A DNA stretch of 64,000 nucleotides from Nitratireductor mangrovi (lineage in GTDB: Bacteria > Pseudomonadota > Alphaproteobacteria > Rhizobiales > Rhizobiaceae). Shown here piece by piece: positions 27,140 to 35,962 of this stretch (the stretch's first letter is position 1; each line of letters opens with the position of its first letter). The DNA lies in the NCBI RefSeq assembly GCF_007922615.2, contig NZ_CP042301.2, positions 2,728,001 to 2,792,000 of the forward strand, written 5' to 3'. The notes under the pieces were generated by a model. It had not been told where the DNA came from. It made no database searches and saw only the letters and a list, made by a program, of their open reading frames with translations. The position numbers were made by a program, and so were the translations under genes.

Positions 27140-28123
27140 CTAGCGGTTGGTGTCGCGCAGCGAGATCGCAACGGCGGCGAGGATGATGAGGCCGCGCACG
27201 ATCATCTGGTCGGAGACCGAAAGTCCCATCAGGATGAGCCCGTTGTTGAGCATGCCCATCAGCAGCGAGCCGACCAGCGCGCCCATGACCGAGCCCTTGC
27301 CGCCGCCAAGCGCGGTGCCACCGACGATGACGGCTGCAATCACCGTCATCAGATCGCTCTCGCCGAGCGTGTATTTGGCCGCCTGCAGGCGCCCGGCATA
27401 CAAGAGGCCCGCCAGCCCCGCGCACAGGCCGCTGATCATCATCACGGCGAGCCTGATACGGGGCACCTTGATGCCGGACACCTGGGCGGCGCGCGGATTG
27501 TCGCCAGTGGCGATGACGTGGGCGCCGAAGCGGCTTTCGCGGTAGACAAAATGCCCGACGATGACGGCTGCCAGCGTCCACAGGATCAGCGACGGCACGC
27601 CGAACAACGAACCCGAGCCGAAGAAGCCGGTGAAGGCGTCGTTGATGACCGGGATCGAGCGCAGATCGGTCATCGAACGCGCCACGCCGGCGAAGAGCCC
27701 CATGGTGGCGAGCGTCACCAGGAAGGATGGCAGTCCGAGCCAAGCGACCAGAGCCCCGTTGACGAAGCCGATGACAAGCCCTGCGCCGAGCCCAGCGACG
27801 ATGCCGAAAAACAGCGAATGCTCCTGCATGACGATGGCAGCCGAAAGCGCCGAGACAGCCACGATGGAACCGAAGGAGAGGTCGATCTCGCGCGCCGAAA
27901 GCACGAAGACGAGGCCGATCGCCATGATCGTCGCCGGCGCTGTCTGCAGGACGATGTTCGACAGGTTGCGCGTCGTCAGGAACCCGTCATCGGCAAGCGT
28001 CACGGCGAAGAACAGGAAGATCGCCAGGAAACCGAGATAGACGACATATTGCTGCAGGTCGAAGCGGGGCCCGCCGCGTGCCTTCTTGGCGGTCCGGTTG
28101 GCGCCGGTTGTCGTGGTGGCCAT
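27140..28123 (-). CDS. Ribose-type ABC transporter permease
   Basis: A 327-residue permease with eight to ten helices and the BPD_transp_2 signatures NIVLQTAPATIMAIGLVFVL, SAREIDLSFGSIVAV and the C-terminal IVGGTALGGGKGSVMGALVGS. ATG 28123 has a GGAGG box upstream. An in-frame start at 28153 adds ten unsupported residues. It is the only permease in the operon and probably homodimerises. Confidence 0.92.
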   Translation of the reverse strand: MATTTTGANRTAKKARGGPRFDLQQYVVYLGFLAIFLFFAVTLADDGFLTTRNLSNIVLQTAPATIMAIGLVFVLSAREIDLSFGSIVAVSALSAAIVMQEHSLFFGIVAGLGAGLVIGFVNGALVAWLGLPSFLVTLATMGLFAGVARSMTDLRSIPVINDAFTGFFGSGSLFGVPSLILWTLAAVIVGHFVYRESRFGAHVIATGDNPRAAQVSGIKVPRIRLAVMMISGLCAGLAGLLYAGRLQAAKYTLGESDLMTVIAAVIVGGTALGGGKGSVMGALVGSLLMGMLNNGLILMGLSVSDQMIVRGLIILAAVAISLRDTNR

Positions 28124-28183
28124 TGGATCCTCCATGATAGACGGCGCGAGCAAGGGGTGACTGCGCCGTCCTTCGTCTCAAGC

Positions 28184-29251
28184 CTAGTTCGATGCCGCCT
28201 CGACCACGCTCTTCGGCGGATCGATCTGGAGCGAGTGCTTCCAGCCCTCGGCGACATTGTCTTTCTTGACCGCCAGCGCGTCGACCACCAGGAAGGGATC
28301 GACCGGCCGGTCGAGCAGCCCGGCCGCCGCCGCACGCGCGGCCGTGACCCCAATATTGTAGGCCTCGTCGGCGACGATCGCCGCGACATTGCCGCCCTTG
28401 ATCATATCGAGCGCGGCCGGCTCGTTCAGGTCGATGGTCACGACGCGGGTGCGGTCGTTGCCCTGCTGGCGCAGCACCGACAGCACGCCTAGTGCCGGTT
28501 CCGCCCACGGCGTGTAGATGCCGTCGAGGTCCGGGTTGCGGGCCAGCATGGCGCTGGCGATGTCCTCGGCATTGGCCGGATCGGTCATGCCCGATTCGAT
28601 GACGATGTCGATGTCGGGGTATTCGTTTTCGATCGTCCACTTGAAGGCGCCATCGCGCTGGTTGGTCACCGGAAAGTCCGCGTCGTGGAACATGTAGCCG
28701 ACTGTGCCGGAACCTCCCATCGCCTCGGCAAGCGCCACCGCGGCCTTGTTGCCGATTTGGAACAGGTCGGCCGAGACGACGGTGGTGTAGTCCTCACCAT
28801 GCTTGAGGCCGTCGACGGCATTGTCGATGAAGACCAACTGCACGCCGGCATCGCGGGCGATACCGTAGACAGTCTTGGCGGTCGGCGGATCGATCGGCAG
28901 CGACACGATGATCGACGGCTTGCGCGCCATCACCGTTTCCACGTCGGCCTTCTGCCGCGCCGGGTCGAAGCCGGCATCGGTCTCGGCGATCACCTCAATG
29001 CCGAGGCGCGCGAACTCGTCCTTGGCGCCGCGGGCGACCGCGTTCGACCAGTCGTAAAGTTCATGCCAGACGAGTGCTGCGGTATGGTTTCCCGCCTTGA
29101 CCTTGTCGATCTCGGCTTCGGTCAGGGTGAGCGAAGCGGCGGGCGTAGGCGCCTCGCCATTGGGGCCGACCGTTGCGGGCTGCTCGGCCGAGGCGGCCGT
29201 GATACTCGCCGCGGCGAGCCAGGCCGCGATCAACACGGATTGCGTTTTCAT
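28184..29251 (-). CDS. Sugar-type ABC substrate-binding protein, copy 2
   Basis: A 355-residue periplasmic binding protein (Peripla_BP_4) with a signal peptide ending TAASAEQ. HTAALVWHELYDWSNAVARGAKDEF, IIVSLPIDPPTAKTV, VSADLFQIGNKAA and TIDLNEPAALDMIKGGNVAAIVADEAY mark the ligand pocket and hinge. It is a clear paralogue of the next gene, aligned along its length but with different pocket residues (for example HELYDWSN against HDQSDFVN). Confidence 0.92.
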   Translation of the reverse strand: MKTQSVLIAAWLAAASITAASAEQPATVGPNGEAPTPAASLTLTEAEIDKVKAGNHTAALVWHELYDWSNAVARGAKDEFARLGIEVIAETDAGFDPARQKADVETVMARKPSIIVSLPIDPPTAKTVYGIARDAGVQLVFIDNAVDGLKHGEDYTTVVSADLFQIGNKAAVALAEAMGGSGTVGYMFHDADFPVTNQRDGAFKWTIENEYPDIDIVIESGMTDPANAEDIASAMLARNPDLDGIYTPWAEPALGVLSVLRQQGNDRTRVVTIDLNEPAALDMIKGGNVAAIVADEAYNIGVTAARAAAAGLLDRPVDPFLVVDALAVKKDNVAEGWKHSLQIDPPKSVVEAASN

Positions 29252-29326
29252 CGGTACCTCCCTTGTCGTTGTCGTTGCGGCTGCGGATGTCGGGCCGCCG
29301 CTTCGCGAGCGGCCCGGAATGCCTGC

Positions 29327-30385
29327 CTACTGGGCGGCCTTCATCACGCTTTCCGGCGCTTCGCGATGCAGCGAACGCTGCCATATCTCGCCGACATTGC
29401 CGGCCTTGGCCGTCACGGCGGGCGCGACGACGAAGGGTGGGGTCTCCTCGCCGGCGAGCGCGCGGGCGCCGGCGGCCGCCATGGCGCGGCCGAGTTCATA
29501 GGCCTCGTCGGCGACGATCGCGGCGACGTTCCCGCCCTTGACCATGTCGAGCGCAATCGGCTCGGAAAGATCGAGCGTGACCACCTTGGTCGCGCTGTTG
29601 CCGTTGGCCCTAAGTGCTGCGAGCACACCTTCTGCCGGACCGGCCCAGGTGACATAGATGCCGCCGAGGTCCGGGTTCTTCAAAAGCATCGCGTTGGCGA
29701 TCTCCTCGGCACGGGCCGGGTCGCTGATGCCCTGCTCGGCCACGATCGCGATGTCGGCGTAGTCGTTCTCGATCGTGGTCTTGAAGGCGTTGTCGCGCTG
29801 GTTGGTCACGTAATAGTCGGCGTCGTGGAAAATCCAGCCGACCGTGCCCTTGCCGCCCATCGCCTCGGCGAGCGCGTCGGCGGCCTGCTTGCCCATCTGG
29901 AACAGATCGTCGGTGACGATCGCGGCATAGTCGGCCGGGTGCTGGTAGTCCTTCGGCAGGTTGGACAGGAAGACCAGCTTGACGCCTGCCTTCTTGGCCT
30001 CCTCGAAGGCCGCCGCCGAGGTCACCGGGTCGAGCGGCAGCGACAGGATGATGTCGGGCTCCTTGGCGAGCGCGGTCTCGATGTCGCTGCGCTGCTTGGC
30101 CGCGTCGAAGCCGGCCGAGGTCGTCGCCACGACCTCGATGCCGAGGCGGGCGAACTCGTCCGCTGCGCCGGCGGTGACGGCATTCACGAAGTCCGACTGG
30201 TCATGCCACAACAGCGCGGCCTTGTGGCCCTTGTCCTTGAGCGTCGCGGCATGCTCGTCCGAGACCGTGATCTCGGAAGACGGCGTCGCGCTTTCGCCTT
30301 TCGGGCCGATGGTTTGTGCGATGGCCGCGCCAGCCAGCATGAACGCCGCGATCGATGCGGCCGCAAAGAGTGTTCTCGTTTTCAT
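29327..30385 (-). CDS. Sugar-type ABC substrate-binding protein, copy 1
   Basis: A 352-residue paralogue of the neighbouring binding protein, with signal peptide MKTRTLFAAASIAAFMLAGA. Conserved blocks include IILSLPLDPVTSAAAF, VTDDLFQMGKQAADALAEAMGGKGTVG, HDADYYVTNQRDNAFK and VAAIVADEAYELG. The frame extends to 30853, but ATG 30385 gives a perfect signal peptide and a GGAGG-type box. Two binding proteins with one permease suggest a broadened ligand range. Confidence 0.92.
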   Translation of the reverse strand: MKTRTLFAAASIAAFMLAGAAIAQTIGPKGESATPSSEITVSDEHAATLKDKGHKAALLWHDQSDFVNAVTAGAADEFARLGIEVVATTSAGFDAAKQRSDIETALAKEPDIILSLPLDPVTSAAAFEEAKKAGVKLVFLSNLPKDYQHPADYAAIVTDDLFQMGKQAADALAEAMGGKGTVGWIFHDADYYVTNQRDNAFKTTIENDYADIAIVAEQGISDPARAEEIANAMLLKNPDLGGIYVTWAGPAEGVLAALRANGNSATKVVTLDLSEPIALDMVKGGNVAAIVADEAYELGRAMAAAGARALAGEETPPFVVAPAVTAKAGNVGEIWQRSLHREAPESVMKAAQ

Positions 30386-30426
30386 TGTCAGGGTTCCTCC
30401 TTCCTGCTCCGGGTGTCCGGCGACGC

Positions 30427-31674
30427 TCAGGCGACGCCGCAATAGTTCGCGATGAAGACTGCGAAGGCGACGACGCCGGCAAAGTATTCCTCGACGTCGA
30501 CACGCTCCTCGAATGTGTGGCAGTTGGTGATATCCCCCGGCGCGCAATAGACCGCCGGCGTGCCGATCTCGTTGATCAGGAACGGTGATTCTGACCAGTA
30601 AGGCGCGCCCTGGATGGCACCGCGCCCTGCAATCGTCGCCTCGAGAGCGGCGGTGAGCAATCCGACCTCGGTTAGCGAGGCATCGATCTCGGCCGGCGAC
30701 CCGCCATGGCTGTGATCGCGCCCGGCAGGATAGGCAATCTCGACCGAGATTCCCTCCTCCTCCGCGCCGTCCCGGATCACGGTTTCGAGTTCGGCGACGG
30801 CCGCATCGAGGCTTTCGCCCGGCAAGAGCTTGCGGATCAGCGAGAATTCGCATTCGCCCGGCACGGCAATGAACCCGCCGCCTTCGATGCCGGTCACCAA
30901 GGCGAAGGCGCGCCCGACGAGGTCGTGACTTGCCCTGGCTGCGATCTCGTCGGAATGGCGCCAGACGGCGGCGAGCGCGCGATGCGTGGCCTTCAGCGCG
31001 TCGACGCCCTGTTCCGGAACGCCGAAATAGGCCGATTTGCCGGTAATCTTCACGTCGGCGATGAAAAAGCCCATCTGGGCGGCGTAGACGGCGAGCCGCG
31101 TCGGCTCGACATAAACGGCGAAGTCGGGCTTGCTGATCTCGCCGGCGGTGACGCGCGCGGCATAATCCTTGACGCCGGCACTGACGCCGGTCCCAGGTTC
31201 GCCGCTTTCCTCATCACCGATGAAGGCGTAGGCGAGATCGCCCTTGAGCCGGATACCAGCCGCATCAAGCAGGTCGAGCGAGGCCAGCGACGCAGCGATG
31301 CCAGCTTTCAGGTCACCGGTGCCGCGACCCCACATCGCGCCGTCGACGATTTCGCCGGCGAACGGATCGCCCCGCGGATCGTCCTGCCAGTGCTCGGCCC
31401 AGCCGCGCACGTGAACGGTATCGGTGTGGCCCATGAACAGCAGGCGCGGCCCACCGCCGGCGCCCTTGCGTTCGCCCCAGATGTTCGGCCGGCCGGGCAG
31501 GAAGTCCGCCAGTTGCGGTGCGAGCGAAAGGGCCGTCATCCGCTCGTCCAGGTAGCTGACAAAGTTGGCTTCGTTGCCGGTCACGCTTTGCCGCGCCACG
31601 GCACCACGCAGCAGGTCGATCGCGGCATCGCGGTTGAGGAGTGGTGTCAGGCGCTGGGCAAGGGTCGCCGTCAT
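30427..31674 (-). CDS. M20-family metallopeptidase / N-deacylase
   Basis: A 415-residue zinc amidohydrolase of the ArgE/DapE/carboxypeptidase G2 type. The metal-site residues are in LFMGHTDTVHVRG (His, Asp), MWGRGTGDLKAG (shared Asp), IGDEESGEPGTG (catalytic and metal Glu), YVEPTRLAV and the C-terminal NCHTFEERVDVEEY (His). Members remove acyl groups from amino acids or cleave dipeptides. ATG 31674 overlaps the ROK gene stop by 4 bp (ATGA), so the two are co-translated. The deacylase fits an operon that takes up an acylated or conjugated amino compound. Confidence 0.9.
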   Translation of the reverse strand: MTATLAQRLTPLLNRDAAIDLLRGAVARQSVTGNEANFVSYLDERMTALSLAPQLADFLPGRPNIWGERKGAGGGPRLLFMGHTDTVHVRGWAEHWQDDPRGDPFAGEIVDGAMWGRGTGDLKAGIAASLASLDLLDAAGIRLKGDLAYAFIGDEESGEPGTGVSAGVKDYAARVTAGEISKPDFAVYVEPTRLAVYAAQMGFFIADVKITGKSAYFGVPEQGVDALKATHRALAAVWRHSDEIAARASHDLVGRAFALVTGIEGGGFIAVPGECEFSLIRKLLPGESLDAAVAELETVIRDGAEEEGISVEIAYPAGRDHSHGGSPAEIDASLTEVGLLTAALEATIAGRGAIQGAPYWSESPFLINEIGTPAVYCAPGDITNCHTFEERVDVEEYFAGVVAFAVFIANYCGVA

Positions 31675-32885
31675 TGCGCTGCCTCCGTGAGCCTCACGAC
31701 CTCGGCCGGCGGCAGCGCGATCGCGGCGCCGGGCACGCCGCCGGAAAAGAGCGCCGCGTGCAACTGGCTGAGCCCGACCGCCGCGCCGCCGACAATCGCG
31801 GTGCGTGCGCCGAGTTCCGACACACCGATCTCGACCGCATAGGGAAAGCATGCCGGGACGAGGGGCCTGATGCGCGAGACCAGTTCCTCGCGCGAACCGA
31901 TCGAGCCACCGAGAATGACCTTGCCCGGATTGGTGACCGCGCAGATCGCGGCAATGGCGCGCGCCACGTAACGCGCGGTCTCGTCGAGTACCTGGATGGC
32001 AGCGCCCTCGCCCGCCGCGGCGGCCTCGAAGATGTGTGGAACGTCGGTGTCGGCGCCGGACAGCTCCCGGTAGCGGGCACGCATGCCGGCCGTCGCGGTA
32101 ACGCGTTCGAGCGCGCCGGTCCTCAGCGAGGCGGCGTCGAACGGGTCGGCGCCAAAGGGCAGGAAGCCGAGTTCGCCCGCCGCGCCGCCGAAACCGCGCA
32201 CCAGTTTGCCGTCAACCATGATGCCGGCACCGATGCCGGTGCCGAGCGCCACATAGGCGAGGTCGTCGACGCCGGCGCCGCCGCCGATCCAGTGCTCGCC
32301 GAGGACGGCGAGGTTGACGTCGTTTTCCAGGATGATGTCGACGCCGAGTTCGGCGCCAAGCGACGCCTCGACATCGATCGTGTCAAAATCGGCGATGTTC
32401 GGCGCCATCACCACCCGGCCCGACTTGCGGTCCGGCACGCCCGGCACGCCGATGACCGCGAGACGCACCTTGTCGAAGGCGATGCCGTTGTGCTGGGCGG
32501 CCTCGCGGCACATGCGCGCGATCTGGCGAACGACATGGATGCCGCCGCGCCTGTCGGTCGGCTCGGTGACCTCGGCCAGCACCCGGCAGGACAAATCGGC
32601 GATCGCCGCCCTCGCCTTGGTGCCGCCGAGATCGACGGTAGCGATGCAGGCCGCATCGGGTACGATCTCGTAGGTGACAGCGGTGCGGCCGACATGACCG
32701 CTGGTGCGGCCGGTCTCGCGAATCCAGCCATCGTCCTCGAGTTGGCGCGCGATCTCGGAGATGGTCTGCTTCGACAGCCCGGTCTGCTTGGCGATGCTCG
32801 CCCGGGAGATCGGTCCGCAATGGACGATCGTCTCCATGACGGTGCAGAGCGAGAATTGGCGAGAGATACGTGGAGTGTCGTTCAC
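31671..32885 (-). CDS. ROK-family transcriptional repressor
   Basis: A 404-residue NagC/XylR-type regulator with an N-terminal winged HTH (GPISRASIAKQTGLSKQTISEIARQL) and a C-terminal sugar-kinase-like ROK domain (VDLGGTKARAAIADLS, VGVPG-like VIGVPGVPD, ALGTGIGAGIMVDG). The usual ROK zinc-finger cysteines are not evident. A GTG start at 32885 is chosen because a perfect operator-like repeat at 32896-32920 would lie inside the gene if the ATG at 32996 were used. It heads the minus-strand operon and probably represses it until a sugar-like ligand binds. Confidence 0.88.
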   Translation of the reverse strand: MNDTPRISRQFSLCTVMETIVHCGPISRASIAKQTGLSKQTISEIARQLEDDGWIRETGRTSGHVGRTAVTYEIVPDAACIATVDLGGTKARAAIADLSCRVLAEVTEPTDRRGGIHVVRQIARMCREAAQHNGIAFDKVRLAVIGVPGVPDRKSGRVVMAPNIADFDTIDVEASLGAELGVDIILENDVNLAVLGEHWIGGGAGVDDLAYVALGTGIGAGIMVDGKLVRGFGGAAGELGFLPFGADPFDAASLRTGALERVTATAGMRARYRELSGADTDVPHIFEAAAAGEGAAIQVLDETARYVARAIAAICAVTNPGKVILGGSIGSREELVSRIRPLVPACFPYAVEIGVSELGARTAIVGGAAVGLSQLHAALFSGGVPGAAIALPPAEVVRLTEAAQ

Positions 32886-32895
32886 GGCGCTTCTT

Positions 32896-32920
32896 TTAGT
32901 TCGTTCTCTAACCGAACTAA
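32896..32920. promoter_or_regulatory. Perfect inverted repeat, ROK repressor operator candidate
   Basis: TTAGTTCG (32896-32903), nine bases, then CGAACTAA (32913-32920): 8-bp perfect arms in an AT-rich stretch 11 bp upstream of the GTG start. ROK repressors bind such spaced AT-rich palindromes in their own promoters. Confidence 0.7.
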
Positions 32921-33104
32921 TTGCACAACGTGATCCGCTTGTCAATGCGCAGTGCTCGATGTCGTCGTGACGGAGGAAGGCAGTCTTTCGCATCATTGAC
33001 GCGAATGTCTAGAGTTGTTGGGTCAGGGTCCCAAGGCTATTGAAGGGATCGGCAAGCTGTTCGGTTTGGAGACTAGCCGTCGAAACCCTGGTAGCAGAAG
33101 CAAA

Positions 33105-33338
33105 ATGACCAAGACCCCTTTGAAAAGCGCATTCGATCTCAACGATCCGTTCTTCAAGCCGCTCTGGCTGCGGGCGTTGATCGTGGTCGCGGCGATCGGC
33201 TGGGGCGTGTTCGAATTCGTCTCCGGCGCGGCGTTCTGGGGAACGTTGTTTTGTGCGATAGGAGCCTATGCTTTCTACGGCTTCTTCATCGTTTTCAACC
33301 CACGAGAGCCCGACGACAAGGGCAAGACGTCGGAGTGA
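33105..33338 (+). CDS. Small two-helix membrane protein (DUF3329-like)
   Basis: A 77-residue protein starting MTKTPLKSAFDLNDPFFKPL, with two hydrophobic segments (WLRALIVVAAIGWGVFEFVSG and FWGTLFCAIGAYAFYGFFIVF) and an acidic, charged tail. The FDLNDPFF...W.R and FNPREP pattern recalls the small rhizobial DUF3329 proteins of unknown function. ATG 33105 was preferred to 33015, which lies in non-hydrophobic Arg-rich sequence. It converges on the dipeptide ATPase gene. Confidence 0.6.
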   Translation: MTKTPLKSAFDLNDPFFKPLWLRALIVVAAIGWGVFEFVSGAAFWGTLFCAIGAYAFYGFFIVFNPREPDDKGKTSE

Positions 33339-33361
33339 CAGGTGACTGCCGGTGCGGCCAG

Positions 33362-34210
33362 TCAGTTCCTCGCAGCGGCCCCGGGAGCGTCAGCCGGCTC
33401 ACGGCGCAACCAATCCGGATCGACCTCGGGCAGCGGGATCGCTTCAATCAGCTCACGGGTGTAGGGATGCCGCGGATTGTCGAAAAGGCCGTCGACAGGC
33501 CCCGCCTCGACGATCTCGCCATTCCGCATGACGATCACCTGCCTGCATAGCCGCCGGATGACCGAAAGATCGTGGCTGATGAAAGCGACCGTCAGACCCA
33601 TATCGGTCGCCAGCTTTTCGAGCAGCGTCAGTATCTGCGCCTGGGTCGACACATCGAGCCCGGACACGATCTCGTCTGCCAGAACGAATTTGGGCGACAA
33701 TGCCAACGCCCTGGCGATGCCGACACGTTGGCGCTGGCCGCCGGAAAGCTCGTGGCGATAGCGGCGGCCGAAACTCTCGGGCAGGCCGACGCGGATAAGC
33801 GCTTCGGCCACCCGTTCCGCGGTGCGGTCTCGAATGCCGTTCCTGACCAGCGGCGCCGCGATGATGGAGCCAATGGTCAGGCGCGGATTGAGCGAAGACA
33901 TCGGGTCCTGGAAAATCATCTGCAGGTCACGGCGGAGTGGTCTGAGTTCTCGTTCGTCGAGATGGGCGATGTCGCGTCCATCGAACAATACGCTTCCCTC
34001 CATCGGCTCGAGAAGCCGTACAAGCGCCCTGCCCAATGTCGACTTGCCGGAACCTGATTCACCGACAATGCCGGTAACCGATTGGGCCGGCAGGTCGAAA
34101 TCGAGTCCCTTCAGGATTTCGACCTTGGGCGCGGTGCCGAAAAGCGGCTTGCGGGTCATGTCGGGCAGAGCGACCTTCAACCCGCGCACCTTGAAAAGGA
34201 GGTCAGCCAT
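33362..34210 (-). CDS. Dipeptide/opine-type ABC transporter ATPase (DppF-like)
   Basis: A 282-residue ATPase with Walker A GESGSGKST, FQDPMSSLNPR (the peptide-importer Q-loop block), signature LSGGQRQRVGIARAL, Walker B FVLADEIVSGLDVS and the C-terminal PYTRELIEAIPLPEVDP extension. Walker B reads ADEIVSG rather than the usual DEPTS. ATG 34210 overlaps the previous stop by 8 bp. It is the last gene of the importer operon. Confidence 0.92.
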   Translation of the reverse strand: MADLLFKVRGLKVALPDMTRKPLFGTAPKVEILKGLDFDLPAQSVTGIVGESGSGKSTLGRALVRLLEPMEGSVLFDGRDIAHLDERELRPLRRDLQMIFQDPMSSLNPRLTIGSIIAAPLVRNGIRDRTAERVAEALIRVGLPESFGRRYRHELSGGQRQRVGIARALALSPKFVLADEIVSGLDVSTQAQILTLLEKLATDMGLTVAFISHDLSVIRRLCRQVIVMRNGEIVEAGPVDGLFDNPRHPYTRELIEAIPLPEVDPDWLRREPADAPGAAARN

Positions 34211-35117
34211 GATCCGGCCTCCGGGCCGCACCTGCCGAACCATCACCTGCGGTCCATACGCTGTCGGCCTCGGCGATCTCCGCGGTGAGCCCGGCCAGCA
34301 CGCCATCGTCGACCGGAGCCAGCGAAGCGAATGGATCGGTGTAGCGCGGTGTAGCGGCCATCAATGCGCGTGTGTAAGGATGTTGGGGGGCGGCGAAAAG
34401 CGTCTCCGTGTCGGCTTCCTCGACAATCTTTCCCGCATAGAGCACCGAGACCTTCTGGCTGATCTTCGCGACGACGCCCAGATCGTGGGTCACGAAGAGA
34501 ATGGCCGTGCCGCGGTCGCGTTGAAGTTCGGCCAGAAGCCGCAGAATCTGCTTTTGCACCGTAACATCAAGCGCAGTGGTCGGCTCGTCGGCCACGATCA
34601 GCCGCGGCTCGCCGGCAAACGCTGCGGCGATCAGGACGCGCTGCCGCATCCCACCCGAGAGCTCGTGCGGGTAACTTTTCAGAACGCGTTCGGGCTCGCG
34701 GATGCGAACCTCGTCCAGCAATTGTCTGACGCGTGCCCTCGCGGTCGTTTCCTGCCAGCCCAGAATCCTCGTCAATCGATCGGTCATCTGCGGGCCGATA
34801 CGCCGCGACGGATTGAGGGCGGTGAGCGGATCCTGCGGAATAAGGGCGGCGCGTTCGCCGATCAGGCGGCGGCGCACTGTTGCGTGCAGGCTGCCCAGAT
34901 CGGTGCCTTCCAGTATGATGCGGCCGCCGCAAATGTTGATGCTCTGCGGCAGCACGCCAAGCACGGCCTTGCCGATCATGCTCTTGCCGGCGCCGCTTTC
35001 GCCAACCAGCGCGTGCACCTCGCCCGGCGCGACGCTCAGCGATACCGAGCGCAGCACCCGCATCCCGTTGGCAAGCACGGCGCTCAGATCGGAGATTTCG
35101 AGACAGGGCACGCTCAT
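34203..35117 (-). CDS. Dipeptide/opine-type ABC transporter ATPase (DppD-like)
   Basis: A 304-residue ATPase with Walker A GESGAGKSM, IPQDPLTALNPSRRIG, signature LSGGMRQRVLIAAA, Walker B LIVADEPTTALDVT and the oligopeptide C-terminal tail HPYTRALMAATP. ATG 35117 overlaps the permease stop by 4 bp; the longer frame to 35777 runs antisense-like over the permease. It pairs with the DppF-like ATPase. Confidence 0.92.
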   Translation of the reverse strand: MSVPCLEISDLSAVLANGMRVLRSVSLSVAPGEVHALVGESGAGKSMIGKAVLGVLPQSINICGGRIILEGTDLGSLHATVRRRLIGERAALIPQDPLTALNPSRRIGPQMTDRLTRILGWQETTARARVRQLLDEVRIREPERVLKSYPHELSGGMRQRVLIAAAFAGEPRLIVADEPTTALDVTVQKQILRLLAELQRDRGTAILFVTHDLGVVAKISQKVSVLYAGKIVEEADTETLFAAPQHPYTRALMAATPRYTDPFASLAPVDDGVLAGLTAEIAEADSVWTAGDGSAGAARRPDHG

Positions 35118-35962
35118 CGCAACACCGGGTCGAAGCGTGCCTTGAGGCCTTCGCCGAACTGGCTGAAGGAAAGTACGGTCAGGAAAAGGGTGATGAGTGG
35201 AAACACCAGCACCCACCAGGCGTGGTGAATTGAAAGCCGCCCCTCGGCAATGAGGCCGCCCCAGGTCGGGTCGTCGGTCGAGATCGATAGATTCACGAAG
35301 GAGAGGATCGCCTCGACGATCACGGCGATCCCCATCTCCAGCGACAGCAGCGCGACGACGGAAGGCAGGACGTTTGGCAGCACCTCGCGCGTCATGATGG
35401 CGAGGCGCCCGAAACCGGCGATGCGGGCGCTTTCGACATAATCCATGCGCGACTGGCTCATGGCCTCCGCCCGCACCACCCGGCAGAATCGCGTCCAGTC
35501 GATCACGGCGATGGCGATGATGACGGACCCAAGCCCCGTACCAAGGACGGCGACGAGGAGGATCGAAAACAGCACTGGAGGGAAGGACATCCACACCTCG
35601 ACGATCCGCGATACGATGCGGTCGGTCCAGCCACCGAAATAGCCGGCCAAGAGGCCGAGGACGGATCCCACGATGCACGCCGCCGTCGCGGCCGCGAAGG
35701 CAACGGTAAAGGCGATTCGCCCGCCATAGATGAGACGCGAAAGGAGATCCCGACCGAGGCTGTCGGTGCCCAGCCAATATCCGGGCTCGGCTCCCTCCAG
35801 CCAGAAAGGCGGCAGACGCTCGAACAACAGATCCTGGGCAAGCGGGTCGTGTGGAGCAATCAGTGGCGCAAGGACCGAGGCAAGCAACATGAAAAGCAGC
35901 CAGCCGCCGGCAAGCCTGAGACGCACGTTGGGACGTCGAACCGGGATCGACACGTCAGCCAT
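35114..35962 (-). CDS. Peptide-type ABC transporter permease (DppC-like)
   Basis: A 282-residue permease with an N-terminal OppC-type leader, helix 1 at ~15-35, LGTDSLGRDLLSRLIYGGRIAF (the DppC block) and the EAMSQSRMDYVESARIAGFGRLAIMTREVLPN coupling helix, then ETVLSFV-like EAILSFVNLSISTDDPTWG. ATG 35962 overlaps the DppB stop by 8 bp. Confidence 0.92.
   Translation of the reverse strand: MADVSIPVRRPNVRLRLAGGWLLFMLLASVLAPLIAPHDPLAQDLLFERLPPFWLEGAEPGYWLGTDSLGRDLLSRLIYGGRIAFTVAFAAATAACIVGSVLGLLAGYFGGWTDRIVSRIVEVWMSFPPVLFSILLVAVLGTGLGSVIIAIAVIDWTRFCRVVRAEAMSQSRMDYVESARIAGFGRLAIMTREVLPNVLPSVVALLSLEMGIAVIVEAILSFVNLSISTDDPTWGGLIAEGRLSIHHAWWVLVFPLITLFLTVLSFSQFGEGLKARFDPVLR

Noticed and set aside
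27129..27743. Extended frame upstream of the YhfX-like gene
   Set aside because: It overlaps the permease coding sequence in another frame, looks like a high-GC shadow, and has no signal or domain.
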